Positions 42,480 through 55,787 of a stretch of DNA of 64,000 nt are shown piece by piece. A program made the translations under genes and the position numbers. The stretch's first letter is position 1; the number at the start of each line of letters is the position of its first letter. The notes under the pieces are model-generated. The model ran no database searches, had not been told where the DNA came from, and saw only the letters and a program-made list of their open reading frames with translations. Source of the DNA: Solanum dulcamara (lineage: Eukaryota > Streptophyta > Magnoliopsida > Solanales > Solanaceae); assembly GCF_947179165.1 (NCBI RefSeq), contig NC_077245.1, positions 2,061,001 to 2,125,000 on the forward strand, in the 5' to 3' direction.

Positions 42480-42785
42480 GTATTATAGAGGGCTGAGACA
42501 ATCATTTACGATACCATGTCATTATACATATAATTTGTTATAAAGGACTGAAAAGTGTCTCATTGACTGACTAAAGCAACCCTCCATGATACCATACCAC
42601 TATGCTAGTATATAGATATATTGTGATAATATCATGGAGAAATAATAAGTTTTTTATTAAATGACTAAATCAATCCTCCACGATATCATATCAGTATATA
42701 GATATAATTATCATGGAGGACTGAAGAATGTCTCATTGATAAATTAAAAGTTATCATTTATGATACTATGTCAATATCTTCAACT
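42480..42785. repeat. Tandem repeat, four diverged units of about 75-90 bp
   Basis: Four successive copies of a segment typified by CCTCCATGATACCATACCAC and CCTCCACGATATCATATCAG, starting near 42499, 42573, 42664 and 42747. Copies differ at many positions. No coding frame. Confidence 0.75.
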
Positions 42786-42839
42786 CATATTTAAGATTTG
42801 CTTTCATTTAAATTTACTACACTTTGATTTTTTCTATGG

Positions 42840-43390
42840 ATCGAAACTCGAGCTTCAGATCTCAGGTCCGAATAAGGGCTCAGGTTCCAGGTCAAATCAA
42901 AATCGAATCTCAAATTTTGGGACAAGGTTGACTCGAGTCTTGTGTTAGGCTTGATTATCGGGTAACGGGTGAGGATCAGGTCTCGACTTGGCTCCCTAGA
43001 AAGGGTTGGAGATCAGATCCTAAGTCAAGGGTTGAGTCTTGGGTTTTGGGTCAAGTTTGGAGCTCGGGTTCCAAGTTAGGATCGGATCTCAAATCAAAAT
43101 CAGGTCTCCGACCAGGCCTGGATCAGGTCTTGATTCTCGAATTTCAAGTTATAGAGAATTTTCTATTAGCGTTGGGTCTCGAGTCTTGAATCAAGGTCGA
43201 GTCTTTAATTAGGGTTGGGTTGGTTTAGGTCTTGAGTCTCATGTAGAAATTGAGTGTTGAGGGATTAAGGATCAAGTCTCGAGTTAAGGTTGCTATAGAC
43301 CTCGAGTGATGGGTCAAGGCTTGAGTTTTGGATCGAGGTCAAGTCCTAGGTCTCGGGTCCTGAGTTGGAGTCGAATCCCGAGTTAGGGGT
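42840..43390. repeat. Degenerate GGTCTCGAGTC-type minisatellite
   Basis: About 550 bp in which variants of GGTCTCGAGTC, GGGTCAAGG, GATCAGGTCT and TCGAATC recur every 12-30 bases. It is less AT-rich than its neighbourhood and on one strand depleted of stops only locally, with no sustained frame. No terminal repeats were found. Confidence 0.7.
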
Positions 43391-44394
43391 ATGGCAAAGG
43401 TGGACCAATCAATACAATTGAATGGGTCATGACCTGACAAATTTTTAGCAGCCCAACCAATTTCAGCCTAAGTAGCTTTTGTGTTAATTATAGTCCAATC
43501 AATTTATTAACTCAATTCATTTTAACTTGCTCAATTTCAGTCCAACCCGTCCATTTAATGCCCGTAAAAATAAATGTAACCCCTACTTAAATGTGAATAT
43601 AATTTCCAATATACTTTTTGTTTGAAATGTTCCGCTGGAAATAATTTGTCAAAAAAAATTACATTATTTGTAGTGAATGTAATTCTATTATACTTTGATC
43701 AATTATATTCCTATGACTAGCAAAATTTTCTCGTATCTGTTTTAATCCTATGTTTATAACGTATAACTCCAAATGCCTCTATCCTCATTAAGAATCATTA
43801 CCCATTTTTTCTTGCTTTTGATGAATGAAAACTGGCATGTAGACACCAAAAACAAAGAAGGAGAAAAAAAAAATGTCTTTAGGGATAAGTACGTGTGACT
43901 CCAAAAACTTAGCAAATAAGACAAATAGGAGGAAGCTGGCTATTTTATTATATATTTTTATACGTGTCTATGAGAGTGTGAAGAGGATACAGTTGTAATG
44001 AATTGGAAGTTAGTTCAAATTCATTCAAAGCAATTATACATACTACCAAATACCAGAAAAAGACGACCAACCATAACTAATTAATGAAACATAACTTCAA
44101 TACTGTGGGTAACTTACTTTTTATGTTCACACCATTCTTGTGAGTCCGAGGAAACTATGTTCTAATGTCGGACTCTAGTGTCCCGCTAGTTACAAAAATT
44201 GGACCCCACAATCCCTACCCAAAAGAGGAATATTTGGGTTGGCTCCATTTTTCAAAAAAAAGAAGAGCTAAATAACAAATTTATATGCATCTCATGTTTA
44301 TATTCCATACGTTTCAACTTTTAAGTGTTTTACTATATTTTTGGGTTTGTCCGGAAAAAAAAGGGGTCTCTTCTTTATATTTCCTTAAATCCAA
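43391..44394. other. Intergenic
   Basis: No gene recognised. The start (GGGGTATGGCAAAGGTGGACC) and the stretch near 43540-43565 (CCAACCCGTCCATTTAATG) resemble the two ends of an hAT-type MITE, but target duplications were not established. Confidence 0.35.
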
Positions 44395-44740
44395 TATTAA
44401 GTGAATTGTTTGGGATTGTGGAGTAGTTGATTTGGGAATAAGTTATATATGTATTAAATTTTGTATAAGTTATATCACATTTGGTATTTAAATAGGAGGT
44501 AAATTATTCACGTATAAAATTATACGGTGTTTGATTTGCAAGCTAGAAACCCACATAACTAATACATATACAAATTATGAAAGAATATATGTATTATTTT
44601 ATGCATGATAGAAGATAGAATAACTAATTTCTTCATAACTAATATTTGCATAAAATTATAATATAAAAATTTCATCATAACTAATCTCTATATTACTAAT
44701 ACATGCATAATTCAAGTCAACTACCAAACGATTCCTAGGT
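44395..44740. mobile_element. Probable MITE
   Basis: The segment runs from TTGTTTGGGATTG to CTACCAAACGATTC, giving short imperfect inverted ends (GTTTGG/CCAAAC), with AT-rich inner words ATAACTAATA in both orientations. Target duplication not resolved. Confidence 0.4.
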
Positions 44741-45305
44741 TACTTTCCGCTATTATTCTTTTAATTATTCCTAAACTATTCTCCTAGAAAATGTAAATTA
44801 GTTAAGAACCTTATTAAAGAAAGGGTAAATATGTAAAAATATCTCAACAATTCTCTTGAACTTTAAAAAATCACTTATTTTAAACTACGAAAAAGATCTC
44901 AACAATTACTTAATAAGGACTAGAGGGAGTATTTATAATAAAATTTTCAATTGTAACATTCTACATGACAAATTTTAAACCACGAGATTTAAAGAGCTAC
45001 ACACATTTTAAAATTCAAAAATCTCATTTTATTTCTTAAACTACATATTCAATCAAACTAAGATACTTATATTGAGATAATGAAATATAGTAAATCAATA
45101 CCCCATAAAATCAAAGCACGTCTCTTATATATAATAATGTTAAATTACTTAATTTAATAAAAATATCGAACGCAAATAAATATTAAACCAGACGAGGTAA
45201 GTTAGCGGTCATTATAGAGGCATATAACATAAGTTAATTGAAAGCAAAAAAGAACAGTTAGCATGTCAAGGCATCACGAAAACCATAGTCGATAAGAAAT
45301 TGTAT
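44741..45305. other. Intergenic
   Basis: AT-rich DNA without a gene. GACTAGAGGGAGTA near 44922 resembles one end of a Stowaway-type MITE. Confidence 0.35.
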
Positions 45306-45423
45306 AAAGAGCAGTCCGGTGCACTAAAGCTCCCTTTATGCGCAGGATCCGGAAAAGGGCCCGACCACAAGGATCTATGGTACTCAGTCTTATCTTGCAT
45401 TTCTGCCAGAAGCTGTTTTCAAG
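45306..45423 (-). mobile_element. 5'-truncated TS-type SINE, minus orientation
   Basis: Reverse-complement match to 5945-6085: the plus strand reads AGTCCGGTGCACTAAAGCTC, then GGGCCCGACCACAAGG, then CTTGCATTTCTGCCAGA. Only the 3' part of the element is left. It lies about 450 bp beyond the Obg stop codon. Confidence 0.85.
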
Positions 45424-45870
45424 ACTTTCATATGCTAATGATATCAAACATCAATGGGCAACGACTCAATCTCAAAACAAGTTACCGTTAAATCAACTGA
45501 TCATCTCAACTTTACATCAAGTTAATATTAATTCCAGCAACATAATATTATATCATCACACATAAATAATTGATATTTTAATGTTATAACATGAAAGATA
45601 CATATACCAAAATAAAGCATTTTTTTAATCTGTCTAATACATTAGAGAAATGAGTCTCAGAGCCCAAAAGAATATTCACATATACACGGCCGCTATATAA
45701 CTTCCAACATGGAAATAGGCCGCAGTCACATAATCTTCTAAGAGTAGGCTGACAAATTTTGCCTCTATAATACTCAATAATGTAACCAAAAACATACGAA
45801 TATATATAAAAAATGACCATATATATAATACTAGCAGTAATATGGTTAAGGCATCCAATCATTTCAATGA

Positions 45871-48800
45871 CTATAGGGATTCGCATAGCGCCGCCCTTAT
45901 AGCCTTTAACATCTCATTGACTTTAATCCTTTTCCTGCCACCAACAAACATAAATTCACCGTTGGCTGCTCAAAATAACATGTAAATATATATAAGCCAA
46001 AGAGGTTAGGCTGAAAGTAGAGTCTACCTCTGTTCTTTTATCTCGAAGAATAACATATTAGCACAAAATAAATTATAGAAATAGAGGGTCTTTTTTAAAA
46101 ATATTTATTCTTCTTTTTATTTGGTGTTATAAAAATAAAATTAATTCAAATGTCCACTTGAAAGCATATCAAATGACTTGAAAGATCACATATTTAACAG
46201 ACACAACAAAATCAATGTTAACTCAGTAAAATTTGTCGTCTAAAGCAAATTTTTAATAAAAGATCTATATTTTAATGTTTTTTTTCCATACTTGTTGTTT
46301 ATAGTTAGTATCGTCAACAAATATAAAATCTTTAACTTTACATATTAATTTATTGTTCATATTTATATTGGTCAAGATTAATTCAAGTTAATAGATATTA
46401 GTCATTTATTTGCTATACAATTTGTTGGATGATATTGTATAAAATTTGCAATATATTGGGTATGTTGTTGCACAATTTGTTGGATGATGTTGTATAAAAT
46501 CTTATTTATTAATATGAAGATGTGAGTAATTTAATTCAAAATTCTAGAATATTATCTAATATAAAGGGTAGGCAATTTCTTCTATAAAGATTTTTTTTTA
46601 ATCTAAATTTTATATTATTTAAGTAAAAATAAAATCATAATATTCACTACTAATTAAAATTTTGGTATTTCAAATTTTTGGGCGTCAAAAAAGGCTTCAT
46701 TAGTCTCCCCTTGAGCCACCCCTAACTCCCTAAGCATCAATCTTATAAATGAACCTGACATATTTTTTTTTGACAATCAAGACTTGCTTTAAACAGAAAA
46801 AGTATTACAAGAATATCATATTAGTTTCTTCCTAAACCAATATCATATTACAGGAAGAAACTTATTTTACAGGCGAAAAGTCAGACAGGCATGTCCAACT
46901 TTCCAAAGTGAACACATTAGTGTCTACAGGCATGCCCCCCCCCCCCCCCAAAGATCAGGCAGCACATACACTTCCTAGTTATGCCTTATTGCAGCAGTTA
47001 ACAGTCAAGATTTATACACTTCCTAGTTACGTATTATGCACGGGGTTTATAAGAATTAAGAGAGAAAGTGAAAGCTTATGTTACTCATAGTTTTTTCATG
47101 TGGTACTAGCTTTGACAACTGAGCTACCAAACTCTTTTGAAGAACCGCTTATGTTTTTCTTCTTACAAGGATATGATTATTGTTTGTAGAAACTACTTCG
47201 TGAATATAAACATGAAAATCTCAAATTAGGTGGACATGTTTAGGTGAGCTTTACCAACTTTTCTTTGAAGTTAAAACCCAACTAGAAAAGACATCAGTCA
47301 CACCACCTAAAAGATCATACAGAGTGTGTATGATCTTAGAGGCTTGAATTTATGTAAACCGGGAAGTGTTAAAGATGACAGAGAACTTACAGTACACTAA
47401 CACCCACAACAGCAAGAGGGCGTGGATACTCTTCAAGTTCTTTAACCTTCTGATCCTTAGCAGATAACCTGTTAGAAAGCTCACTGTTTCGGCTCTCGTC
47501 AATAGATATGGACTCAGCTACAGCTCCAGAACGTGTATCACGCTTGGGAGATATTCTCTCACACCCAATTTTCCATATTTCTTCAGTCAAGGTGGGAAGC
47601 CTGTCGATTGCCTGTCAAAGCCATAACCATATCTTTCTTATATAACAAACTTGACGATCCATGATGAGATGCATATTAGTATGCGTTTGGATATGCAATT
47701 TGGGATCAGGATTGCAAATCCCAAATTTTCCAAAAAGTAAGATTTGATTTCAATTTTTTAAAATGTAAACTTGACCCATAAGCTTATATTATTTTGTAAA
47801 AAAAGACCAATCGTTTCAAATTTTGTAAAAAAGGACTCATGTTCGGTGTGAAAAGATTGTTTGTATCATGTGAAAGGATTATATTAAAGATTAACTAATT
47901 ACTACTATTGTTGAATAATGGATCTTTATAAAACTATGCATTTGAAGTTTGTAATAGCAAACATTTGTTTATAAACGGAACATGGAGATCTGTGATGTAT
48001 CAATGCGTCACCTTAGGATATTTCAATATCTTGTTTATGAACTATAGTTTTGCTCATTTGGTAAAATTGTATAAGAATTGGGGATATTTTGATAGTTTAC
48101 ACAACTTGTGAGGTTTTCATGTTTATGAGAAAAATTACAACTTAAATAATCCAACGTACACATTCAAACAAAACTTCAACTTCAAATCAATCTAATTTCA
48201 ATTCATGTCCAAACGGGACCTAAGATATAACATTTTTGCAGGTGAAAGCAAGTTGTTCAGAAGGAAGCTGACAACACAACAGAGATGATAAGAGCCAGTT
48301 ACCTCAGGTTTATCAATCTTGTTTAACACTACAAGGTACGGCCTGTCAAGATACTCAGGATTGTACATCCGCAGTTCCTGCAAATAAGAGGTCATTTCCC
48401 TCAGTAGAATGGCAAGGGAAAAACATACTAGAGTCATGTCATTAGGCCGGACGACTTATTCAGAAAGGTGAAGCAGCCCCCCCCCCCCCGCACCCACTGT
48501 GGGGTGTTAACCATAAAACAGAGAGAGTGGATAAACAATGACGTGAAACAAGCATTTTTATGGCATTGTAAACAGACCAAATACTCAAATGCTAAGTTGG
48601 TCACTAATGAAATGGTTTGAGCTAGAGAACATACAAATTGGATCTCTCTAAGGTGAGGCAATAAATATTACAGAGGTCAGAGTAAAACAAACACATCACA
48701 TGGATCAAGTTTCCTATTTGTAAGACTAATATGCATCTGTGTGTATAGAAGAGAATTTAATAAATATAAAGGTTTATCATACCTGCAAAGTAAAATGTTT

Positions 48801-51800
48801 CTTACTTGGAAAATCAAGTTAATATAGCAGCTCAGTAACCAATAAACAAGATGGACAAAGGAATTCATGCAACCCGTCACTATACTTTATTCCTTGTCCA
48901 CCTTAGTGCTTGCTTAATCCGAAATAATTAACAAAAAATCATGCTGCATTACAAAAATGAAGATAAAGAAACTTGCATGGTGAAATAATTCTACTGGAAA
49001 TAAATAGGAACAATTCGTCTTTAGATGCCTTTGTCGCAAACTGGTCAAATTAAGATTACTTTAAAAGTGGTTATTTTCTTGTCACAAACCAAACTGGATC
49101 AACGAAGATGAACCTTACAACAGTGTGATTCCAAACTTATTTTCTTCTGTTAAGGTGTTATAACTAATTAACTATGACAAAAATATGTTCGGTGAGTGGG
49201 GTTAGACTTACTTCTTTTACAGTTCTGTAATCACCGACTGGGTCCCCAGCAGCTGCATCAACGACATGGACCAACAATCTTGTTCTCCTCAAGTGCCTCA
49301 AGAAATTACGCCCTAGACCCTGATAAAATAATTAGGAAACCATGCATAGCTAAATTTCCTTTTTGTGAGCAAAATAAGTAAAACAAAAAACTGCAAGGTT
49401 TGAGGCGTCAAATTAGTAAGTGATTGCTGAATATTATATAAATACCTTTCCCAAATGTGCACCTTCTATTAGACCAGGCAGATCAGCTAAAGTTGCTTCA
49501 GATGAATATTTGTCTGCCCCTAAACTCGGGTCTCCATCAAGACGTCCAAGGTTCGGCATCAGCGTTGTGAATGGATAATCAGCAATATCAGGCTTTGCAT
49601 GTGTAATGGAAGCCAATAGGGTTGACTTTCCCGCATTTGGAAGTCCCTGAGTAAGATTGAAAGAGCAAAGTCAAAGATTCTGAAGATAACTGAAGAATAA
49701 TAGATAGAATTGCGTGTGTATATGATCACTTAGTGTAATGAACCAATCAGGTTATAGCATCTAGATGTATCACTACAAACAAATTCTATTATCGACCATT
49801 ATAATCCACATATTAAATGATATTACTTATTGTACTTGTCCCAATGGCACAATATGTCCTTGGGGGTCTAGAAGCGAAAAAGTCACCAAAAAACTTTTGT
49901 CCTTGCACTTAAGCAAAACAAACCTGCATAATTAAAGAAACAAAGAAGGTCAAACGGGTAAGAGCTGAAAAGCAAGTGTCTTTCTGTGGCCTCAGGTAGA
50001 GAGATCATTTCAATTCTAAAAGTAGCAAATATGCATGAGCATCTAAGCAAACATAGTATCCAACAATATAGGCTCACAAAGTTAGTAATTAAGAATAATT
50101 AAATTAATTAAGGGGATAAAGGTTCTAGAATTAATCTTTTATTTTGTTTTTTGATAACCGTGGTTTCCACCAGCTTGCAAAAACCTCAATTAATTTCACG
50201 GGATTCCTGCCACCTCTCACCTCCCGCTAACAATAGATACCAGGTAACTTTGTCCACCTAGACTAGGACAAATGGGAAGAAATTACCTGGTGTTTTTATC
50301 AGATTTGAACTTGAGACCTCATGGTTATATTACACCCTTGAGTGCTAATCTTTTCTTTTTACTCAACATTTTTTTTATAGTGATGGAGGGTAGGTTGTTT
50401 ACGTCACACCCCTTGGGGTGCGGCTCTTGCCTGGTCTTTATCCCCCAAACTGCCCTTTTTATGGTGTCGGGCCAACTTGCAAAGCCCCTGGACTATTCTG
50501 CTTGGTATCTACTACCTCTCACTAGAACAAGTACCGGATATCTCTGTCCACCACCAAGGCTTAAAGAGATGGAAGAAATCATCTGACATTTTTGACCTTT
50601 GCGAGGATTTGAACAAACGGCCTTTCATCGTTGCTATCTCACTTAGTGACAGTTAGATACCCTTGGGTGGTTGCAAGGGTTATATTTAAAAGTTTCTAAA
50701 AGATATGCCACAAACATTGATAAAGCCCTTCCTTACAACAAAGAAGCCTCCAATCTGACTTACAACGGTTCAAAATTTTGCCATACAACATTCAGCAGGT
50801 ACATAATTTCATTTAACAATGTGAGGACCAAGTAATAAGAGATTTTGCAGACTTATTGAGTAAACGACCAAGCTAAATGTACAAATTGGTGAAACGAAAT
50901 ATCAATTGATATATGAGCATATACCGGCATATATTAGTACATGTCAAGTGAATCATGGATATTAGAATGTTAATACACATAAATACGAATCAGAAAAAGT
51001 TTGTCTAATAAAGATACTCACAACAAGACCCACATCAGCAACAACTCTCAGTATCAACTGCAGGCTAACTTCCTCTCCAGACTGTCCAAAAGATAAAACC
51101 TGCGAGAAAGTGAAACAAATGAATATCAGTCAACCGGGAATATGCAGGAAAGTCGTCAAACTTGCTTAACAAAGGAACAGTGTATTAAGTCCAAAAACTA
51201 CTAGCAATATTCATACTGGACTTGAGTAAAGCTGATTAGATTATCAGAACATTGTGGGTTATAGAATTTTTTTTGCTGTTCACATAAGTCAGATTAGCAT
51301 GTTAGCTCGTCAAGATACAATCACTTGGAAAAAGACCCTTTGCCAGCACAGCTGACATTAAATTGTCCAAGTGCATAAATTAATTTTTTCTAAAGCTACT
51401 TATCATGCATCATAAGGCTCATTGGCATGGTAGCAGACACGACGAATGGATTATACGAAAATAAGATGTCTCTTAAAGATAAGGCGTATACAGACCTTAT
51501 CGGTGTCATCTCTCATTATATTTGTTGTTAAAGTTGTCATTTGTTTCCTTTTGTACTCCGGAACTTCCAACAAGCTAATCTGCCACAACCATGTAGTGCA
51601 GAATTAAAGGCCAGGTATGCAGTTCCGAATAAGTGATACAATATCTATTACTCACAATGAAATACTTCAAACACCAAAGAACATATCCAAAAGAAGCAAA
51701 TAATTTGTTCTTTTTTTTCTCTTTCTTTTTCTTATATTTGGTAGGGGACGGTGTAGAAGTGAGATACTGACTGCAAAATTAGATAGAAGCACAAAACGCC

Positions 51801-53768
51801 AAGCATAGTAGTTATATATGAGACCCAAAGATTTCTCACCCCTCCTTGTCCTCCCCTTGCAACAAGAACTTCATCACCTGGATTAGCTAGATCTGCCAAA
51901 AACTTTCCTTTTTTAAGTTTGACCACAGTACCTGGAAATTATGGAAAAGTATAAGATGATAAGTGTAGGCATCAGACAACGATTTATACCTTTCAAAATA
52001 CAAAAATCATCATTCATAACCAACTTCAAATGATGTGGCTATAGAAAACAGAAGATTTCCAGTATACATTATTGCAACAAGAACATAAAGAATGTAATAG
52101 TCTCAAAGTAAGCATCAATAAGTCTAAATTGCCACCGGAGTTTCCATGCATGCTAGAGCTATTACACTAGAGAGCCAAAGGGAGAACAAACCTAGTGGAA
52201 CGGGAATTCGCAATGTTGGTGCAGTAACTCCATTTTGCAAGTGAGATGTCAACACACCCATAGAATCAACATTTCCCCCACGCTTTGCCTTGTGCTTGCT
52301 CTTGTTGTGAAACTCCAACAGTGAATCTTTGCTCTCATCTGCATAAATGACAACATCGCCACCATGTCCCCCCATTGGAAGGATTATTGAACCATCAAAG
52401 TCTCTTTTATAAGAGGCTTTCTTCTTTGTCTTATCTCTGTCAAATTTTCCTTGTGACTTAGATGGAGCTTTATGGTTGGGCATACTAAGAACGGCACCAT
52501 GCCCTCCATCTCCAGCACGAACTGTGATAACCACCTCATCAAAATATTTGTGAGGTTCTCTTATGTATGCATCAGAAGCGGGCGAAGGAGGCATTCTGGT
52601 TTTTGCAAGTGCACACTTTACAGCATAGCCTCTAAAATTTTCATTACTGTTCTTTTTTTGAGAAGCACTGTAAAGGAAAGGCCAATATATATTATAGCAA
52701 CAAGAATGTAATCAGAACACAAGTTAACCAAACCAAATCACAGGAAAGTATAAATCAGTACTCGTTATAGTCAAACAGAATACCTCTGTGGAAGTTTACA
52801 ATATACCTTAGCTGGTTAACAAAACTGAAGCATAATTTCTATTTTTTGATAAGCAGTTTTTCATTAATTTGCATGAAAAGAAGTGTGCTAATATGTACAG
52901 AAAAAAGGACTAAAGATTCTTTTTTTATAATTGTGGTATATCCGAGCCAGCTTCCACACAGCTCGACTAATTCCACGGAATATTTGTTACCTCCCACCTG
53001 CACAGGTATTGGATTACTCTAAAAAGGACTAAAGTTTCCTTTAAACATGGAGGGAATTCAAGAAATCTCAAAGACATTTATATCATGATTCTGCTTGAAG
53101 TTACACCAAGAGTACAAAAGCTACAAACCCCTAAATGTTACAACAACAATAACAACAAAAAGTTGTACCAACTGTCTTACTTTCCTTTTTAGTATGTCCC
53201 AAAAAAGGTGTCTCTCTCTTTTTTCAGTAAGTTTTATGGACCATAAAATTTAAAGTCTTCCTTTATTTCTTAAACTTCATATCAGCCACACTTAAATTGG
53301 GACAGAGGAACTCTTATGTGTTAAACACAATTGAAGTACAAATTGCTAACTATCCCATTAGAAAGAAAAATAAAACACCATGCAAATTGTAATCTTCTTA
53401 ATAAGCATCTTTTCAAATTCACAACTTTTATCTCAAATATACATGTATAGACATTTTAGCTGCCAAGTATTAAGAGTACTTTTTTTAACAATGGTACAAA
53501 ATCGATAAGCAAATTGCACTTCTTAATTAAAAAAAAACTAAATCAAAGTTGATACAAGCTCAATGAATACATATACCTGACACAACCATATGTGTACAAA
53601 ACCATATTTAATTTTGTAAATTACGAAATTAAGGAGAAAGTCGTACCAATTTGGGAATTGTTGCCGAGAAAAGGATAAGGTAGCAGAGAAGGAAAGGGAG
53701 GAATCATTAGTAAAATTAAGGTTGAGAAAGGAAGAAGAAGAAGAGCAGTGAGAGACCATAGACACCAT
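45871..53768 (-). CDS. Obg-family GTPase, plastid type (OBGC-like)
   Basis: Obg GTPases bind the large ribosomal subunit. Plant OBGC proteins act in chloroplasts in ribosome/thylakoid biogenesis. Ten minus-strand exons join in frame to 506 residues: 53647-53768, 52192-52667, 51840-51931, 51496-51579, 51022-51099, 49446-49646, 49212-49319, 48303-48377, 47391-47611, 45871-45934. A Ser-rich N-terminus suits a transit peptide. The glycine-rich Obg fold spans about residues 75-255 (GDGGHGA, GGHGGDV, GGQGG). The GTPase domain has G1 GLPNAGKST (about 285), switch DYPFTT, G3 DLPGL and G4 NKID. The final 64-base exon, after a 1.46-kb intron, encodes [15 protein letters not shown]. The sequence resembles the OBGC2 group (start MPPSP after the transit region), but the subgroup is inferred. 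No bacterial-type OCT domain. All splice sites are GT-AG. Confidence 0.94.
47676..48222. mobile_element. MITE in Obg intron 8
   Basis: The left end TATGCGTTTGGATATGCAATT and the reverse-complemented right end TCCCGTTTGGACATGAATT are imperfect inverted repeats. Interior AT-rich, non-coding. Target duplication not resolved. Confidence 0.55.
50135..50670 (+). mobile_element. Two degraded SINE-like copies in Obg intron 5
   Basis: Two related stretches (about 50150-50345 and 50383-50670) share GCCACCTCTCACC/CTACCTCTCACTAG, CTTTGTCCACC/CTCTGTCCACC and AGATTTGAACTTGAGACC/GGATTTGAACAAACGGCC, the last resembling a tRNA B box. A shorter relative lies at 52927-53015. They match the pattern of Solanaceae tRNA-derived SINEs. 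Ends and duplications are unclear. Confidence 0.5.
52927..53015 (+). mobile_element. SINE-like fragment in Obg intron 1
   Basis: The words GAGCCAGCTTCCACACAGCTCGACTAATTCCACGG (split here only by reading length) and TACCTCCCACCTGCACAGG relate it to the element at 50135-50345. Fragment only. Confidence 0.45.
53165..53312. mobile_element. Stowaway-like MITE in Obg intron 1
   Basis: The left part reads TATGTCCCAAAAAAGGTGTC and the right part AAATTGGGACAGAGGAAC, giving imperfect inverted ends of about 15 bp in the style of GGGAC-type Stowaway MITEs. Interior non-coding. Confidence 0.5.
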
Positions 53769-54542
53769 TGTAGTAGTAAAATTTGCTGGGCGCCAGAATT
53801 GAGGATAGAAGAAGAGGATTTTTATTTTTTGTTTTTCTTTTCTTTTGAATCAAAAGGGAGAAAAAAAAAGAAAAAATTTTCGTTTTTATAATATGACTAA
53901 AATGGTCCTTAATGTGTGGGAATTGGATCATTTTAGTCCCTGATATACTGAACTTCTACTTTTTCTTTTTGTTCTCATTTTATTTGGAACTAAAAAAATT
54001 ATTAGTATTTGAAAAGAGATAATAAAAAGACAAGAGGAAAAGAGATGATTCAACAAATCATATTCACTTATTTGGTTTGGAAAAAATTAAGGAGAGAAAG
54101 AGAGAATAATTTATGTTGTTGAATAATATTTTTTTTTCTTTTCTTGTATCTTTTAATGAGTGTTTGAATTTTGTTTTAGGGAAATTGTAGGGGTTTGTAT
54201 GTAGAGAATTTGTCTTAACAATAATACACTTATTTCTGAAACTACACATGTTTATACAAGATAATTATGCAATTGGAATATTATGTAATTATTCAAAGTA
54301 ATACTATTTTATATCAATATCAATGCAATTACGCAATTGAGAATTATTCTCGATCCGAGGATTCATTGAAAATAATCTATTTATTACATATCTATTGCAA
54401 AATAATGGATGTAAACAAATAGCACACACCCCTTCATTAAAACAGGATGGAATGCCTATATGCCTAATCTATGCAGCGTGGGTGCTCTTTTCAGCAATAC
54501 AAAATGTCCTTATATAACTTCTTGAAGGATTTTCCATACAAT
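53769..54542 (-). promoter_or_regulatory. Obg upstream region
   Basis: Sequence between the Obg start codon and the hAT MITE. AT-rich with pyrimidine runs on the minus strand. It should contain the Obg promoter and leader, though no convincing TATA box position could be chosen. Confidence 0.35.
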
Positions 54543-54763
54543 CAGGGACGAATCTACATGGAGCTCGAATCCCCTCGGCTATTTCAATTTTACCTATTTA
54601 TATTAGATATTGCACTCCCTTAATGCAAGACTAACGGGTGGTTTAGTGGCAAAATAGCTTAGGTTCCCCTATTTTGCCCAAATCGATTCTTGGTGAGTGC
54701 ATTTTTTTCTAGTATTTTTGCTTCAGTAATAATAGAAAAATAAAAAATAAAAAATAATAATAA

Positions 54764-54814
<51 letters not shown>

Positions 54815-55251
54815 TATGTATATTTAAACATTACTCTCTTTTCTTTAATTTTTCAAAAAAAACTATATTATGATTAAAAAATAAAATTCTGAAAAATCCT
54901 TTATTCAAATTCTTCAATTTATGTGTTTTTATTAAAACTTTAAATGAATAATTAATAATAATTCACTCAAGAAATTGATTTCAAAGTAAATATTATTACA
55001 TAATTAATAAAAAATTTAGTTAAAATTTATTTTAGATAAAAATTATTGAATTTATGCATAGTTCATTCAAAAAACTGAGAAAGTGATTAAAAGGTTGTTT
55101 GAATATTATATTGTTGGTTAAGAAAGTGTATATAAACTCACTCATTTATGATCCAATCCGTTCATATCTAATTCGACATGTTCATTTGTCAACACTATTA
55201 ACATGCTTACTTTTTTTGAACCCCTAAACGAAAATCTTGAACCAGCCACTG
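54543..55251. mobile_element. hAT-type MITE with exact 8-bp target duplication
   Basis: Ends CAGGGACGAATCTACATG and (reverse complement of the right end) CAGTGGCTGGTTCAAGA form imperfect inverted repeats. Exact 8-bp duplication CATACAAT at 54535-54542 and 55252-55259. The 709-bp element contains a TA microsatellite (about 54767-54812). Non-coding. Related to the older element at 18763-19039. Confidence 0.9.
54767..54812. repeat. TA dinucleotide microsatellite
   Basis: Uninterrupted TA run of about 45 bases inside the hAT-type MITE. Confidence 0.95.
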
Positions 55252-55259
55252 CATACAAT

Positions 55260-55787
55260 CTACTCTTTTTCTCAAATTTTACTCTTAGCAACTCTTGTTG
55301 TCTAATTAGACCACAAATTACAAATATCTAAAAAAGTTCTATTGCAATTTCATGAGGCAATTCACGTCAATATAATTAAAGTAAATAACCCACGACAAGG
55401 GTAAAAGCTCACTTTTTCCTCCCCTTTGAAGAAAAAAGAAGCAAGACAGATACTTATCGATCATTTATTTAGGCTAATCTTCTCATATGGAACGCTTAAG
55501 AAATTTCATTTAAACAGAACATTTGACTAACACATTCATGCACTTGTGACATTTTTAGTACAAACAGATCGCCACATGTGCTATTGTGGTATTCAGTAAA
55601 ACTTAATACTCCCACAAGTTTCCTTAAAGGCTGATTCGTGAGGTCTTAAAAACGTCGTAGAATCCATGATCAGCCATGCCATTTTTTTGCTTTCGGAAAG
55701 TAGGCAATGCAAATCTAGATGCCAAACGACTTCAACGAGGAGAATTGCTACTCCGAGTGCTGGAAACATGTTCCTAAATTGGCTCAC
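55260..55787 (-). other. 3' flank of the GID8-like gene
   Basis: Sequence just downstream (minus strand) of the GID8-like stop codon. Likely includes its 3' untranslated region. No separate gene is seen. Confidence 0.4.
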
